Positions 56,385-64,000 of a stretch of 64,000 bases of DNA are shown here, one piece after another. The position numbers and the translations under genes are program-made. How positions within the stretch are numbered: position 1 is the first letter of the stretch; the number at the start of each line of letters is the position of its first letter. The notes beneath the pieces were generated by a model, which had not been told where the DNA came from, searched no databases, and worked only from the letters and a program-made list of their open reading frames with translations. The stretch comes from Gemmobacter aquaticus (lineage in GTDB: Bacteria > Pseudomonadota > Alphaproteobacteria > Rhodobacterales > Rhodobacteraceae): assembly GCF_007859075.1 (NCBI RefSeq), contig NZ_VOAK01000022.1, positions 1 through 64,000 on the forward strand, given 5' to 3'.

Positions 56385-57761
56385 TTGACCGCTGTTGCCC
56401 CCGAAATCCGGCCGCGTGCGATGCGGAGCGACGCCTTGCGTCTGCGTACCTCGATTTTGATTCGCTGGGCGGCGATCGCCGGCCAGGTTGTCACCATTCT
56501 TGCCGCACATCTGGCTTTCGGGGTGGAGCTTCCGCTGGGTCCGGGGCTTCTGGTCATCGGCGCCTCTGTCATCTTGAACCTGATCCTCGTGTTCATGAAC
56601 CCCGGCACGAGTGCGCTGACCGAACGACAGGTCTTTCTCCTTCTCGCATTCGATCTGGCGCAACTTGTGCTTCTGTTGTGGCTGACAGGCGGGTTGACCA
56701 ACCCTTTTGTGGTGCTGCTGGTGGCGCCTGTCACCATCTCGGCCATGGCGCTGTCGGCACGGGCGACGTTGCTTCTGGGCACCGCGGCGGTCCTTGCGTC
56801 CACGCTGCTTGCGATCACCTATGTGCCGCTGGCGATGCGGGATGGACAGCCCTTCGGGGTGCCGCCCCTCTTTGCCTTTGGCTTCTGGCTTGCAGTGGTG
56901 ACCGGCATCGCCTTTCTGGGGCTTTATACCCATCGCGTCGCCAAAGAGATGCACGCCATGCAGGATGCGCTGCTCGCCACACAAATGGCGCTCGCCCGCG
57001 CACAGAAGCTGACCGATCTGGGCGGCGTGGTCGCAGCCGCGGCGCATGAGCTGGGGACGCCGCTTGCGACGATCAAGCTGGTCAGTGCCGAGCTGATGGA
57101 CGAATTGGACGACCGGCCGGAACTGGTCAGCGACGTGCAGTTGATCCGCGATCAGGCCGACCGCTGCCGCGAGATCCTCCGCGGCATGGGGCGTGCCGGC
57201 AAAGACGATCTGCAGCTGCGTCAGGCCCCGCTTGAGGCCGTTCTGCGCGAAGCGGCTGAGCCCCATATCGCCCGCGGTAAGACCGTGCATTTTCAACTGG
57301 CCGCCCTTGATGACGAAACTGGCCCACCCGTCATCCTGCGCCAGCCCGAGGTGATCCACGGCCTGCGCAACCTGATCCAGAATGCCGTCGACTTTGCCCG
57401 CGCCAATGTCTGGATCGAGGCCGACTGGATGACCACGCGCCTTGTGATCCGCATTTCCGATGACGGGCCCGGATACCCGGCGCAGATCCTCGGCCGTATC
57501 GGAGAGCCCTTCATGCGCAACCGCCGCGCCGACCAGCCACCGCGCAACCAGTACGACCGGCCAGAGTATGACGGCATGGGTCTGGGGCTGTTCATCGCCA
57601 AGACCCTGCTGGAGCGGACCGGGGCAGAGCTGACCTTTGCCAACGCCGCCGAAACCGACGATCCTTCAACCCAACGCGGCGCCATCGTCGAAGTGGTCTG
57701 GCCGATGGAACGGATCTCGGCACCTCGCGGAGCCCTTGGTGACAACCCCCTGAATACCTGA
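56385..57761 (+). CDS. regB: Redox sensor histidine kinase RegB/PrrB
   Basis: A 458-residue global redox sensor kinase. Six transmembrane helices (about 26-182) carry the quinone-binding GGLTNPF motif (102-108). The kinase core has His221 in AAAAHELGTPLATIKL, and Cys261 in DRCREIL corresponds to the redox-active Cys265 of R. capsulatus RegB, with the same 40-residue spacing from the His. NLIQNAVDFA and GMGLGLFIAKTLLERTG form the ATP-binding region. The start is a TTG at 56385 with GGAGA upstream. It phosphorylates RegA, encoded across the divergent promoter region. Confidence 0.97.
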   Translation: MTAVAPEIRPRAMRSDALRLRTSILIRWAAIAGQVVTILAAHLAFGVELPLGPGLLVIGASVILNLILVFMNPGTSALTERQVFLLLAFDLAQLVLLLWLTGGLTNPFVVLLVAPVTISAMALSARATLLLGTAAVLASTLLAITYVPLAMRDGQPFGVPPLFAFGFWLAVVTGIAFLGLYTHRVAKEMHAMQDALLATQMALARAQKLTDLGGVVAAAAHELGTPLATIKLVSAELMDELDDRPELVSDVQLIRDQADRCREILRGMGRAGKDDLQLRQAPLEAVLREAAEPHIARGKTVHFQLAALDDETGPPVILRQPEVIHGLRNLIQNAVDFARANVWIEADWMTTRLVIRISDDGPGYPAQILGRIGEPFMRNRRADQPPRNQYDRPEYDGMGLGLFIAKTLLERTGAELTFANAAETDDPSTQRGAIVEVVWPMERISAPRGALGDNPLNT

Positions 57762-57799
57762 GGCTTTTGCGCCAGGACAGGGCGATCTCTGGCGCGATG

Positions 57800-57815
57800 T
57801 TAATGTTCCGTTAAC
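57800..57815 (+). promoter_or_regulatory. Predicted CtrA-binding site
   Basis: TTAATGTTCCGTTAAC is a perfect TTAA-N7-TTAAC, the full consensus of the alphaproteobacterial cell-cycle regulator CtrA. It lies about 50 bases before the start of the PAS-domain gene at 57866, in the short gap after regB. It is the only perfect match I noticed in the intergenic stretches I scanned by eye. Confidence 0.65.
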
Positions 57816-57865
57816 CTTCACTTGCCAAGGATGCCCGAAGGAAAGTGTTCCTTCGGAGATCCTCA

Positions 57866-59425
57866 ATGGTGCTCGGATGGGCCCCGGCCTTGGCGCTGTT
57901 GCTGACCACGTCCCTTTCGGCCTTGGGCAGCATCTTCATACTGGCCGCTGTCCAGCGACGTGAGCGCGAGATGGACGGGCGGATCTTTGCGGAGACCGAT
58001 GGCGGCACCCGCTATCTGTTCGACGGCGACACCCTGCTTGATGCCACACCCAGCGCGCGGGCGCTTTTGGCACACGGGGTCGGCGGCACGGCCTGGTCGG
58101 CTCTGTTGTCCATCATGGCGCGCAGCTTTCCGGATATCGAGGCACGCCTTTCCCACCTTGAAACGCTGGGAACCCTGACGCTGGTCTCTGACGATCCGGC
58201 GCAGCCTTCTGTCACGCTGACTGCCGAATTGCGCGGTGGCCTGACCCGGATCGAGCTCTCGCGGCTGTCGGGCAAGGGCGATGGTTCGGCTGTTGATCTG
58301 CTGACCGTGCACGCGCAACAGCAAGAGGCGCGCGTTCTGCGCGATGCGGTGAATTTTGCCCCGGTCCTGATCTGGCGCGAGGCGGCGGATGGTCGGGTGA
58401 TCTGGGCGAACCGGCCCTATCTTCTGGCCGTGGCCGAGCGGCTGGAGCCCGGTTCTGATCTTGCCTGGCCACTTCCGGTTCTGTTCGGCGAAAGCACGGC
58501 AACGCCCGAGGCGCCCGGCCGCCATCGGCTCTGCGATGCGCAGGGCGCCCCGCTCTGGTTTGACGTCACCCGCGTTGAAAACCACGATGGACAACTTGGC
58601 TTTGCCACGGCGGCGGATGCGCTCGTGATCTCTGAAGCGACACGGCGCGATTATACGCGAACCCTGTCCAAGACCTTTGCCCACCTGCCGATTGGACTTG
58701 CCATCTTTGATCGCCAGAACCTCTTGGTGAATTTTAACCCGGCTCTGGTCGATCTCTGTCGATTGCCGACCGAACTCTTGCTCTCGCGCCCGACGCTGTT
58801 CTCGGTGCTCGATGCGATGCGGGATCGCAACATGATCCCCGAACCCAAGGACTATCGCCAGTGGCAGCAGGTGCTGAGCGGGACCGAACGCGCAGCCAGC
58901 ACCGCCCCCTATGAAGAGATCTGGACGCTCCCCTCGGGAGAGACCTACAGGCTGACCGGCAGATCCTATGCCGAGGGCGGGCTCGCGCTCATGTTCGAGG
59001 ATATCTCAAGCGAGACATCGCGCGCCCGCAGGTACCGGGCCGAGATCGTGCTGGGTCAGGCGGTAATTGACGCACTGGATGACAGCATTGCGGTCTTTGC
59101 TGCCACCGGCGATCTGATCATGACCAACCGCCGCTATGCCGACCTTATGGGCGATCGTCCAACCGAACGGCTGGAGCCTGCCACCTTTGCCGCCCAGCGT
59201 GATGCCTGGGCACTGCCTGGGCAAGACACCGGATTCTGGGACGCGGCAGAGCAATTCGTGCATTTGCCAGACGAGGCGCCACTGCTCTCGCATGAGGTCG
59301 TCCTCGCCAATGGAGCGCAGATGCGCTGCACCTTGAGCCGCCTGCCCGGCCGAATGACGCTTGTGCGCTTCTGCGGTCCGGCTGGCGACCCTCTGCAGGA
59401 ACGGGCCGTTTTGCGCCGCGCGTGA
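57866..59425 (+). CDS. Membrane-anchored multi-PAS protein without kinase domain (DivL-like candidate)
   Basis: A 519-residue protein with one N-terminal membrane helix (about 5-26) followed by at least three PAS-like modules (about 150-260, 270-385 and 395-500; note NFAPVLIWREAADGRVIWANRPY and HLPIGLAIFDRQNLLVNFNPAL). The sequence ends without a histidine-kinase H-box or ATPase domain. The layout recalls DivL, a PAS-rich regulator of the CckA-CtrA relay, and a perfect CtrA site lies just upstream. The ATG at 57866 has GGAGA six bases away; a GTG at 57845 is less likely. The DivL identity is a hypothesis. Confidence 0.75.
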   Translation: MVLGWAPALALLLTTSLSALGSIFILAAVQRREREMDGRIFAETDGGTRYLFDGDTLLDATPSARALLAHGVGGTAWSALLSIMARSFPDIEARLSHLETLGTLTLVSDDPAQPSVTLTAELRGGLTRIELSRLSGKGDGSAVDLLTVHAQQQEARVLRDAVNFAPVLIWREAADGRVIWANRPYLLAVAERLEPGSDLAWPLPVLFGESTATPEAPGRHRLCDAQGAPLWFDVTRVENHDGQLGFATAADALVISEATRRDYTRTLSKTFAHLPIGLAIFDRQNLLVNFNPALVDLCRLPTELLLSRPTLFSVLDAMRDRNMIPEPKDYRQWQQVLSGTERAASTAPYEEIWTLPSGETYRLTGRSYAEGGLALMFEDISSETSRARRYRAEIVLGQAVIDALDDSIAVFAATGDLIMTNRRYADLMGDRPTERLEPATFAAQRDAWALPGQDTGFWDAAEQFVHLPDEAPLLSHEVVLANGAQMRCTLSRLPGRMTLVRFCGPAGDPLQERAVLRRA

Positions 59426-59468
59426 CGGCGGCCTTGCAGCCGGGGCTGGCCGGGTTAAAACTGCGCGC

Positions 59469-59927
59469 ATGAAGGATACCCGCGCCTCTGTCGAACTGCC
59501 CGATGCCGATGCCACGACGCGCCTTGGAGAGGCCTTCGCACGGGTGCTGGGTCCGGGATCGGTCTTGCTGCTTTCTGGTCCGATCGGGGCCGGAAAGACC
59601 CATTTCGCAAGATCGGTGATCCGCGCCCTGCTCGGACCTGAAACCGAAGTTCCCTCGCCCACGTTCACACTGGTTCAAACCTATGACCACACCGGCGGCG
59701 ACATCTGGCATGCCGACCTGTACCGGCTGTCCACGCCCGACGAGGTCGTTGAACTGGGGCTTGAGGCGGCATTTGCCGAGGCGATCTGCCTTGTGGAATG
59801 GCCCGATCGGCTGGGCGAGCTGACACCCGACCACGCCCTTCACCTTGAGTTTGGGTATGATGGAGATGGCCGGCGCGTGACCTTCAGCCCCGCCGATCAC
59901 CCCCTGCTGCAGGAGTTGCGCCCATGA
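59469..59927 (+). CDS. tsaE: tRNA threonylcarbamoyladenosine biosynthesis ATPase TsaE
   Basis: A 152-residue P-loop ATPase that powers the TsaD-TsaB complex in tRNA t6A formation. Walker A is GPIGAGKTHFAR, SPTFTLVQTY contains the switch region, and WHADLYRL and LVEWPDRLGEL are family hallmarks. The start ATG at 59469 sits within a longer frame that overlaps the PAS gene. It overlaps amgK by 4 bases, opening the tsaE-amgK-murU-addB operon. Confidence 0.95.
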   Translation: MKDTRASVELPDADATTRLGEAFARVLGPGSVLLLSGPIGAGKTHFARSVIRALLGPETEVPSPTFTLVQTYDHTGGDIWHADLYRLSTPDEVVELGLEAAFAEAICLVEWPDRLGELTPDHALHLEFGYDGDGRRVTFSPADHPLLQELRP

Positions 59928-60940
59928 CGCAGGATCGGGCCGACTTGGCCACAGGTTTTCTGCAGCGGGTTGGTTGGGGGCGTGCCGTGCGGCAGCATCT
60001 GGCGGGCGATGCCTCGGACCGGCGGTATGAACGGCTGCACCTTGCAGGTCAGTCTGCTGTCCTTATGGACGCACCACCCGGCCAGGCCGACGATCCTGCG
60101 GCCTTTGTTCTGATCGCCAACCACCTGCTGAACCTTGGCCTTTCGGCGCCCGCGATCCTCGCTCAAGACCTGACGCAGGGCTTTCTGCTGCTCGAGGATC
60201 TGGGGGATGCGCTTTATGCCCGTGTGATCTCAGACGATGCGCAGATGGAAGAGCCCTGTTACCTGGCCGCCACGCGCGTGCTGACCCGGCTTCAGGCGGC
60301 GGCGCCTCCGCCGGGCATGGCGAACCTCTCCGCCGCTGACTGGGCCGAAGCCGCAGCCATGGCGCTGGACTGGTACCGGCGCGCGATCACTGGCGATGAG
60401 GGAGATCGTGCAGGCTTTGTGTCCGTCCTGCGCAACACGCTTGAAACCCTCGCCGATGGTCCGCGCGTCTTGATCCTGCGTGACTATCACGCCGAAAACC
60501 TGCTCTGGCTGCCCAGGCGGGAAGGTCTTGCCCGCGTAGGACTTCTGGACTTTCAGCTCGCCCAGATGGGGCAACCTGCCTATGACCTCGTCTCGCTGCT
60601 ACAGGATGCCCGGCGCGATGTGGGCCGTGACACGATCAATGCCGCAAGGCAGGCCTTTCTTGCAGAAACAGGCCAGTCAGAGACGGATTTCACAGCCGCC
60701 TATGCAGCCTTGGGGGCGCAGCGGGCCTTGCGGATTCTGGGGATCTTTGCCCGGCTTTGCATGCGGGATGCGAAACCAGGCTACCTGCGTCTTGTCCCGC
60801 GGGTCTGGGCACAGTTGCAGGAAAACCTTGCCCACCCAGCGCTGGCCGCGCTCGCGCGGGTTTGCGAGGCCGAATTGCCACCGCCCTCGGAAGCCCGGCT
60901 GAAACGGATGGAAGATCAATGCCAGCACCTGACGCGATGA
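59924..60940 (+). CDS. amgK: N-acetylmuramate/N-acetylglucosamine 1-kinase-type phosphotransferase
   Basis: A 338-residue aminoglycoside-phosphotransferase-fold kinase. It has GDASDRRYERL (nucleotide loop), FLLLEDLGDALY, the catalytic-loop equivalent LRDYHAENLLWLP (Asp and Asn) and VGLLDFQLAQMGQPAYDL (metal-binding Asp). With murU right behind it, the protein should be AmgK, phosphorylating MurNAc/GlcNAc at C1 in cell-wall recycling. The gene overlaps tsaE by 4 bases and murU by 22. Confidence 0.9.
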   Translation: MTQDRADLATGFLQRVGWGRAVRQHLAGDASDRRYERLHLAGQSAVLMDAPPGQADDPAAFVLIANHLLNLGLSAPAILAQDLTQGFLLLEDLGDALYARVISDDAQMEEPCYLAATRVLTRLQAAAPPPGMANLSAADWAEAAAMALDWYRRAITGDEGDRAGFVSVLRNTLETLADGPRVLILRDYHAENLLWLPRREGLARVGLLDFQLAQMGQPAYDLVSLLQDARRDVGRDTINAARQAFLAETGQSETDFTAAYAALGAQRALRILGIFARLCMRDAKPGYLRLVPRVWAQLQENLAHPALAALARVCEAELPPPSEARLKRMEDQCQHLTR

Positions 60941-61614
60941 TGCTGTTTGCCGCCGGGTTCGGCACCCGTATGGGAGCCTTGACGCGGGACCGGCCAAAGC
61001 CGCTGATTGAGGTGGGGGGCAAGGCCCTGATTGACCATGCGCTTGATCTTGCGGATGAGATCGCCTTGTCGCGTGTTGTGGTGAACACGCATTACCATGG
61101 TGACCAGATCAGGCGGCATCTGGCCGAGCGCCCAAAGGTGAAAATCTCGGACGAAAGTGCCGAAATTCTTGAAACCGGCGGCGGGCTACGCGCGGCCCGG
61201 CCTCTGCTTGGCGCGGGGCCCGTGTTCGTGATGAACAGCGATAGTGTCTGGACGGGCGTCAACCCGCTGCGCGAACTGGCAAAGGCTTGGGACCCGGCGC
61301 GCATGGATGTGTTGCTGCTGCTTTTGCCCGCCGCGCAGTTCACAGCCCACAAGGGACGCGGCGATTTCCTTATGGATGCCGATGGCCGGCTGGAGCGTGC
61401 CAACGGTCGCCCCGGCCTGAGCTACATCGGTGCGCATATCAGCCGCACCGACCAATTGGACGATTTCGTTGAGCGTGCCTTCTCGCTGAACCAGCTCTGG
61501 GACGCCGCGATCGGCCGGGGACGGGCCTTCGGGATGGTTCACGACGGCGGATGTGCGGACGTCGGCTATCCCGAAGCGATCCCCTTGGCGGAAGAGCTGC
61601 TTTCAAATGGATGA
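60919..61614 (+). CDS. murU: N-acetylmuramate alpha-1-phosphate uridylyltransferase-type nucleotidyltransferase
   Basis: A 231-residue sugar-1-phosphate nucleotidyltransferase. Signature sequences are MLFAAGFGTRMGALTRDRPKPLIEVGG (pyrophosphorylase motif split by the first strand), VVNTHYHGDQI, ETGGGLRAARPLLG and FVMNSDSVW with the metal-binding Asp. Together with AmgK it converts recycled MurNAc to UDP-MurNAc, bypassing de novo synthesis and fosfomycin inhibition in studied bacteria. I chose ATG 60919, which has GGAAGA upstream, over ATG 60937. Confidence 0.9.
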   Translation: MPAPDAMMLFAAGFGTRMGALTRDRPKPLIEVGGKALIDHALDLADEIALSRVVVNTHYHGDQIRRHLAERPKVKISDESAEILETGGGLRAARPLLGAGPVFVMNSDSVWTGVNPLRELAKAWDPARMDVLLLLLPAAQFTAHKGRGDFLMDADGRLERANGRPGLSYIGAHISRTDQLDDFVERAFSLNQLWDAAIGRGRAFGMVHDGGCADVGYPEAIPLAEELLSNG

Positions 61615-64000
61615 TCTGGGCGACACGCGCGTTTTCGGATTGCCCCCGGGCGCCGACTTTCCGGCAGAGCTTGTGCGCGGGTTGCGCGCAAGGCTGGACG
61701 GGCAGCCGCCCGAGGCGATGGCGCGGGTGCAGCTCTTTCTTTCGACAGAACGGATGCGCCGTCGCGTGCGCATGCAGTTCACCCAAAGTGGCGCGGCCTT
61801 CCTGCCCCGCTTGCGCCTGCTGACGGAACTGGACCCCGAAGCCGCACTTCTGGGATTGTCGCGGCCCGTTTCGCCCCTGCGACGGCGGCTTGAACTTAGC
61901 CGACTTGTCCGGGGGTTGCTGGATGCCCAGCCCGATCTCGCGCCGCGTGCCGCTGTCTTTGATCTGGCCGACAGTCTGGCGCGGCTGATGGACGAAATGC
62001 AGGGCGAAGGCGTCTCACCGGATGCGATTGCAGGGCTCGATGTGTCAAACCATTCGGCCCATTGGGCACGGGTGCAGCAGTTCATGCAGATCCTGCAGCC
62101 CTTCTTTTCCGCAGATGAGGCGACCGATCAACAGACAAGGCTGCGGCAGGTGGTCGAAGGGCTCGAGCGTGCCTGGCAGACGCTTGATCCTGCTGACCCG
62201 GTGATCATCGCAGGCTCGACCGGCTCACGCGGAACCACGCTGCGCATGATGCAGAAGGTGCTGGCGCGGCAAAAGGGTGTGGTCGTCCTGCCGGGTTTCG
62301 ACTTTGACATGCCGCTGCCCGTCTGGGCCGGGCTTGGCGATGCCTTGACCTCGGAAGATCACCCGCAATACCGCTTTCGCCAATTGTTCGAGGTGATGGA
62401 CCTGTCGCCCGAAGATGTCCGGCCCTGGACAGATCGCGCGGCACCCAATGGGCCAAGGAACAGGCTGGTGTCGCTGTCGCTGCGACCGGCGCCAGTGACC
62501 GACCAGTGGCTGACCGAGGGTGTCGCCCTGACCGATCTGGACGTCGCGACCGCAAGCCTGACATTGATCGAGGCCGACAGCCCGCGGGACGAGGCATTGG
62601 CCCTGGCGCTGATCCTGCGCGAGGCCGCCGAACACGGGCTTCGGACGGCGCTGATTACCCCGGACCGCGGCTTGACCCGCCGTGTCGAGGCGGCGCTTGA
62701 TCGCTGGGGAATCCGGCCAGACGATTCTGCCGGAAAGCCGCTGCCGCTGACCCCGCCAGGTCGGCTTATGCGCCATGTTGCGTCTCTGTTCGGCCAGAAA
62801 CTGACATCCGAAGCGCTTCTGGTCATCCTGAAGCATCCGCTGACGGCGAGTGATTCCGAACGCGGGCGGCACCTCTTGCTGACCCGCGAACTGGAGCTCT
62901 GGTTGCGCCGGTCAGGTCCGCCATTCCCGACTGCTCCGGTCCTGCAGGGCTGGGCGACGGCAGGCAAACTGCCCGAATGCGAAGCATGGGTAGACTGGAT
63001 CATCACGACCATCGGCGGCCTTGAGCATCAAGGCGAGGCATCGCTGAAGACCCGGCTGCAGCACCATCTTGGGATCACCGAGGCGCTTGCCCGTGGCCCA
63101 TGGGGTACAGGCAGCGGGGCGCTCTGGAATGGCGTGGCGGGTGAAGCGGCACGGGCGGCGGTGGATGAATTGCTAGCCGAGGCAGAGGCTGGCGGTGACC
63201 TTTTACCCTTTGACTACCGCGCCTTGTTCGACGCCGTCCTTGGTCGCGGCGAGGTGCGGGAGGACCGCATGGTCCACCCACAGATCATGTTCTGGGGCAC
63301 GCTCGAGGCCCGTGTCGGCGGTGCGGATCTTGTGGTTCTGGGAGGGCTCAACGACGGCGTCTGGCCACAATCCCCGCCGCCTGACCCATGGCTTAATCGC
63401 AGGATGCGGCTCGAGGCTGGCCTCAGCCTGCCCGAGCGGCAGATCGGCCTTTCCGCGCATGACTACCAGCAAGCCATCGCCGCGCCCCGCGTGATCCTGA
63501 GCCGTGCGCGCCGCGATTCAGATGCCGAAACCGTGCCGTCCCGGTGGCTGAACAGGCTGACCAACCTTCTGGGCGGTTTGCCCGATCAGGGTGGCCCCGA
63601 GGCGCTCGACGCCATGCGCGGGCGGGGCAATCAATGGCTGGAGTTGGCAAACCGGCTGGAGAGACCAGACGCCGCGTTGCCTGCGGCGGGACGTCCCTCG
63701 CCCCAACCCCCCGTTGCCCATCGACCGCGCGAACTGGCGCTGACGCGCATCGCCACCCTGATCCGCAACCCTTATGAAATCTACGCGCGCTACATCTTGC
63801 GGCTACGCAAGCTAGATCCACTGCATCGCGGGCCAGATGCGCGGTTGCGGGGATCAACGCTGCACAAGATCCTCGAGACATTCGTACGCGCCCGATCCGG
63901 AATCGCCTCTGGCACAGAGAAGGAGCGGCTTCTGGCCATTGCGGATGAGGTCTTGCAGCAAGAGGTGTCCTGGCCGGCCGCGCGGATGCTCTGGCGGGCA
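61607..64000 (+). CDS. addB: Double-strand break repair protein AddB (3' part beyond the window)
   Basis: The frame starts at ATG 61607, overlapping the murU stop by 8 bases, and runs 798 codons to the window edge without a stop. Alphaproteobacterial AddB is usually near 1000 residues, so about four fifths is present. The N-terminal part has VQLFLSTERMRRRV and VIIAGSTGSRGTTL, the middle AALITPDRGLTRRVEAAL and VVLGGLNDGVWPQSPPPDPWL (helicase-like inactivated domain), and the end LTRIATLIRNPYEIYARYIL leads into the nuclease domain. AddB pairs with AddA, expected next, to resect DNA ends for RecA. Confidence 0.95.
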   Translation, partial: MDDLGDTRVFGLPPGADFPAELVRGLRARLDGQPPEAMARVQLFLSTERMRRRVRMQFTQSGAAFLPRLRLLTELDPEAALLGLSRPVSPLRRRLELSRLVRGLLDAQPDLAPRAAVFDLADSLARLMDEMQGEGVSPDAIAGLDVSNHSAHWARVQQFMQILQPFFSADEATDQQTRLRQVVEGLERAWQTLDPADPVIIAGSTGSRGTTLRMMQKVLARQKGVVVLPGFDFDMPLPVWAGLGDALTSEDHPQYRFRQLFEVMDLSPEDVRPWTDRAAPNGPRNRLVSLSLRPAPVTDQWLTEGVALTDLDVATASLTLIEADSPRDEALALALILREAAEHGLRTALITPDRGLTRRVEAALDRWGIRPDDSAGKPLPLTPPGRLMRHVASLFGQKLTSEALLVILKHPLTASDSERGRHLLLTRELELWLRRSGPPFPTAPVLQGWATAGKLPECEAWVDWIITTIGGLEHQGEASLKTRLQHHLGITEALARGPWGTGSGALWNGVAGEAARAAVDELLAEAEAGGDLLPFDYRALFDAVLGRGEVREDRMVHPQIMFWGTLEARVGGADLVVLGGLNDGVWPQSPPPDPWLNRRMRLEAGLSLPERQIGLSAHDYQQAIAAPRVILSRARRDSDAETVPSRWLNRLTNLLGGLPDQGGPEALDAMRGRGNQWLELANRLERPDAALPAAGRPSPQPPVAHRPRELALTRIATLIRNPYEIYARYILRLRKLDPLHRGPDARLRGSTLHKILETFVRARSGIASGTEKERLLAIADEVLQQEVSWPAARMLWRA

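Noticed and set aside
1-64000. Insertion sequences, CRISPR arrays, prophage genes and attachment sites
   Set aside because: No transposase, integrase, regularly spaced repeat or phage gene was seen; the single tRNA shows no flanking direct repeat or integrase.

Overview
The window looks like chromosomal DNA of a Rhodobacterales (Rhodobacteraceae-like) alphaproteobacterium. The base composition is GC-rich and genes are tightly packed. The regB / senC-regA-hvrA locus with ahcY alongside is the arrangement known from Rhodobacter. A perfect CtrA-type site and the dapD, hemY, tsaD-gpsA and tsaE-amgK-murU-addB groupings also fit that order.

Layout. 1-507: promoter and leader of an rRNA operon running left out of the window, then the terminator of a TerC-like membrane protein. 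533-5637: that membrane protein and a three-gene signalling unit (periplasmic molybdopterin-fold protein, hybrid histidine kinase, LuxR-type regulator). 5817-18439: mostly housekeeping genes (dapD, LOG hydrolase, YcaQ-like glycosylase, antiporter, rlmN, IalB protein, asparaginase, NlpC/P60 peptidase, leucyl aminopeptidase, carbonic anhydrase, zapE). 18476-31068: a compact biosynthetic gene cluster read leftwards, with a 2131-residue polyketide synthase, a glycosyltransferase, a 1512-residue nonribosomal peptide synthetase and a phosphopantetheinyl transferase. 31818-44311: exopolysaccharide genes (WecB/TagA transferase, several glycosyltransferases, a CpsD-like ATPase, a Wzz-like protein, an ExoY-like priming transferase, and two SGNH-type proteins, one fused to a predicted glycosidase). 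44381-50599: tRNA-Thr, hemY, a mitofilin-like protein, hemD, then tsaD-gpsA-YciI-EVE. 50662-55603: a BNR-repeat protein, DUF2853, ahcY, an HD hydrolase, hvrA and regA. 55659-59425: senC, regB and a PAS protein that may be DivL. 59469-64000: tsaE, amgK, murU and addB, the last cut by the window edge.

The most notable part is the biosynthetic cluster. The synthetase has an N-terminal formyltransferase domain with an intact Asn-His-Asp set, a decayed condensation remnant, an adenylation domain split by a luciferase-like monooxygenase, and one carrier domain. Its specificity residues read DILQMGMIWK, close to the glycine code. The polyketide synthase reads KS-AT-KR-DH-ACP-TE, with DH after KR instead of before it. 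A simple model is that a formylated, possibly oxidised glycyl unit passes to the polyketide synthase for one or more extensions, is released by the thioesterase and is then glycosylated. That model is inference; no product can be read from the sequence.

Start codons were moved inward from the longest open frame where homology or a ribosome binding site favoured it. Family assignments come from reading motifs and remembered family knowledge, not from database searches.
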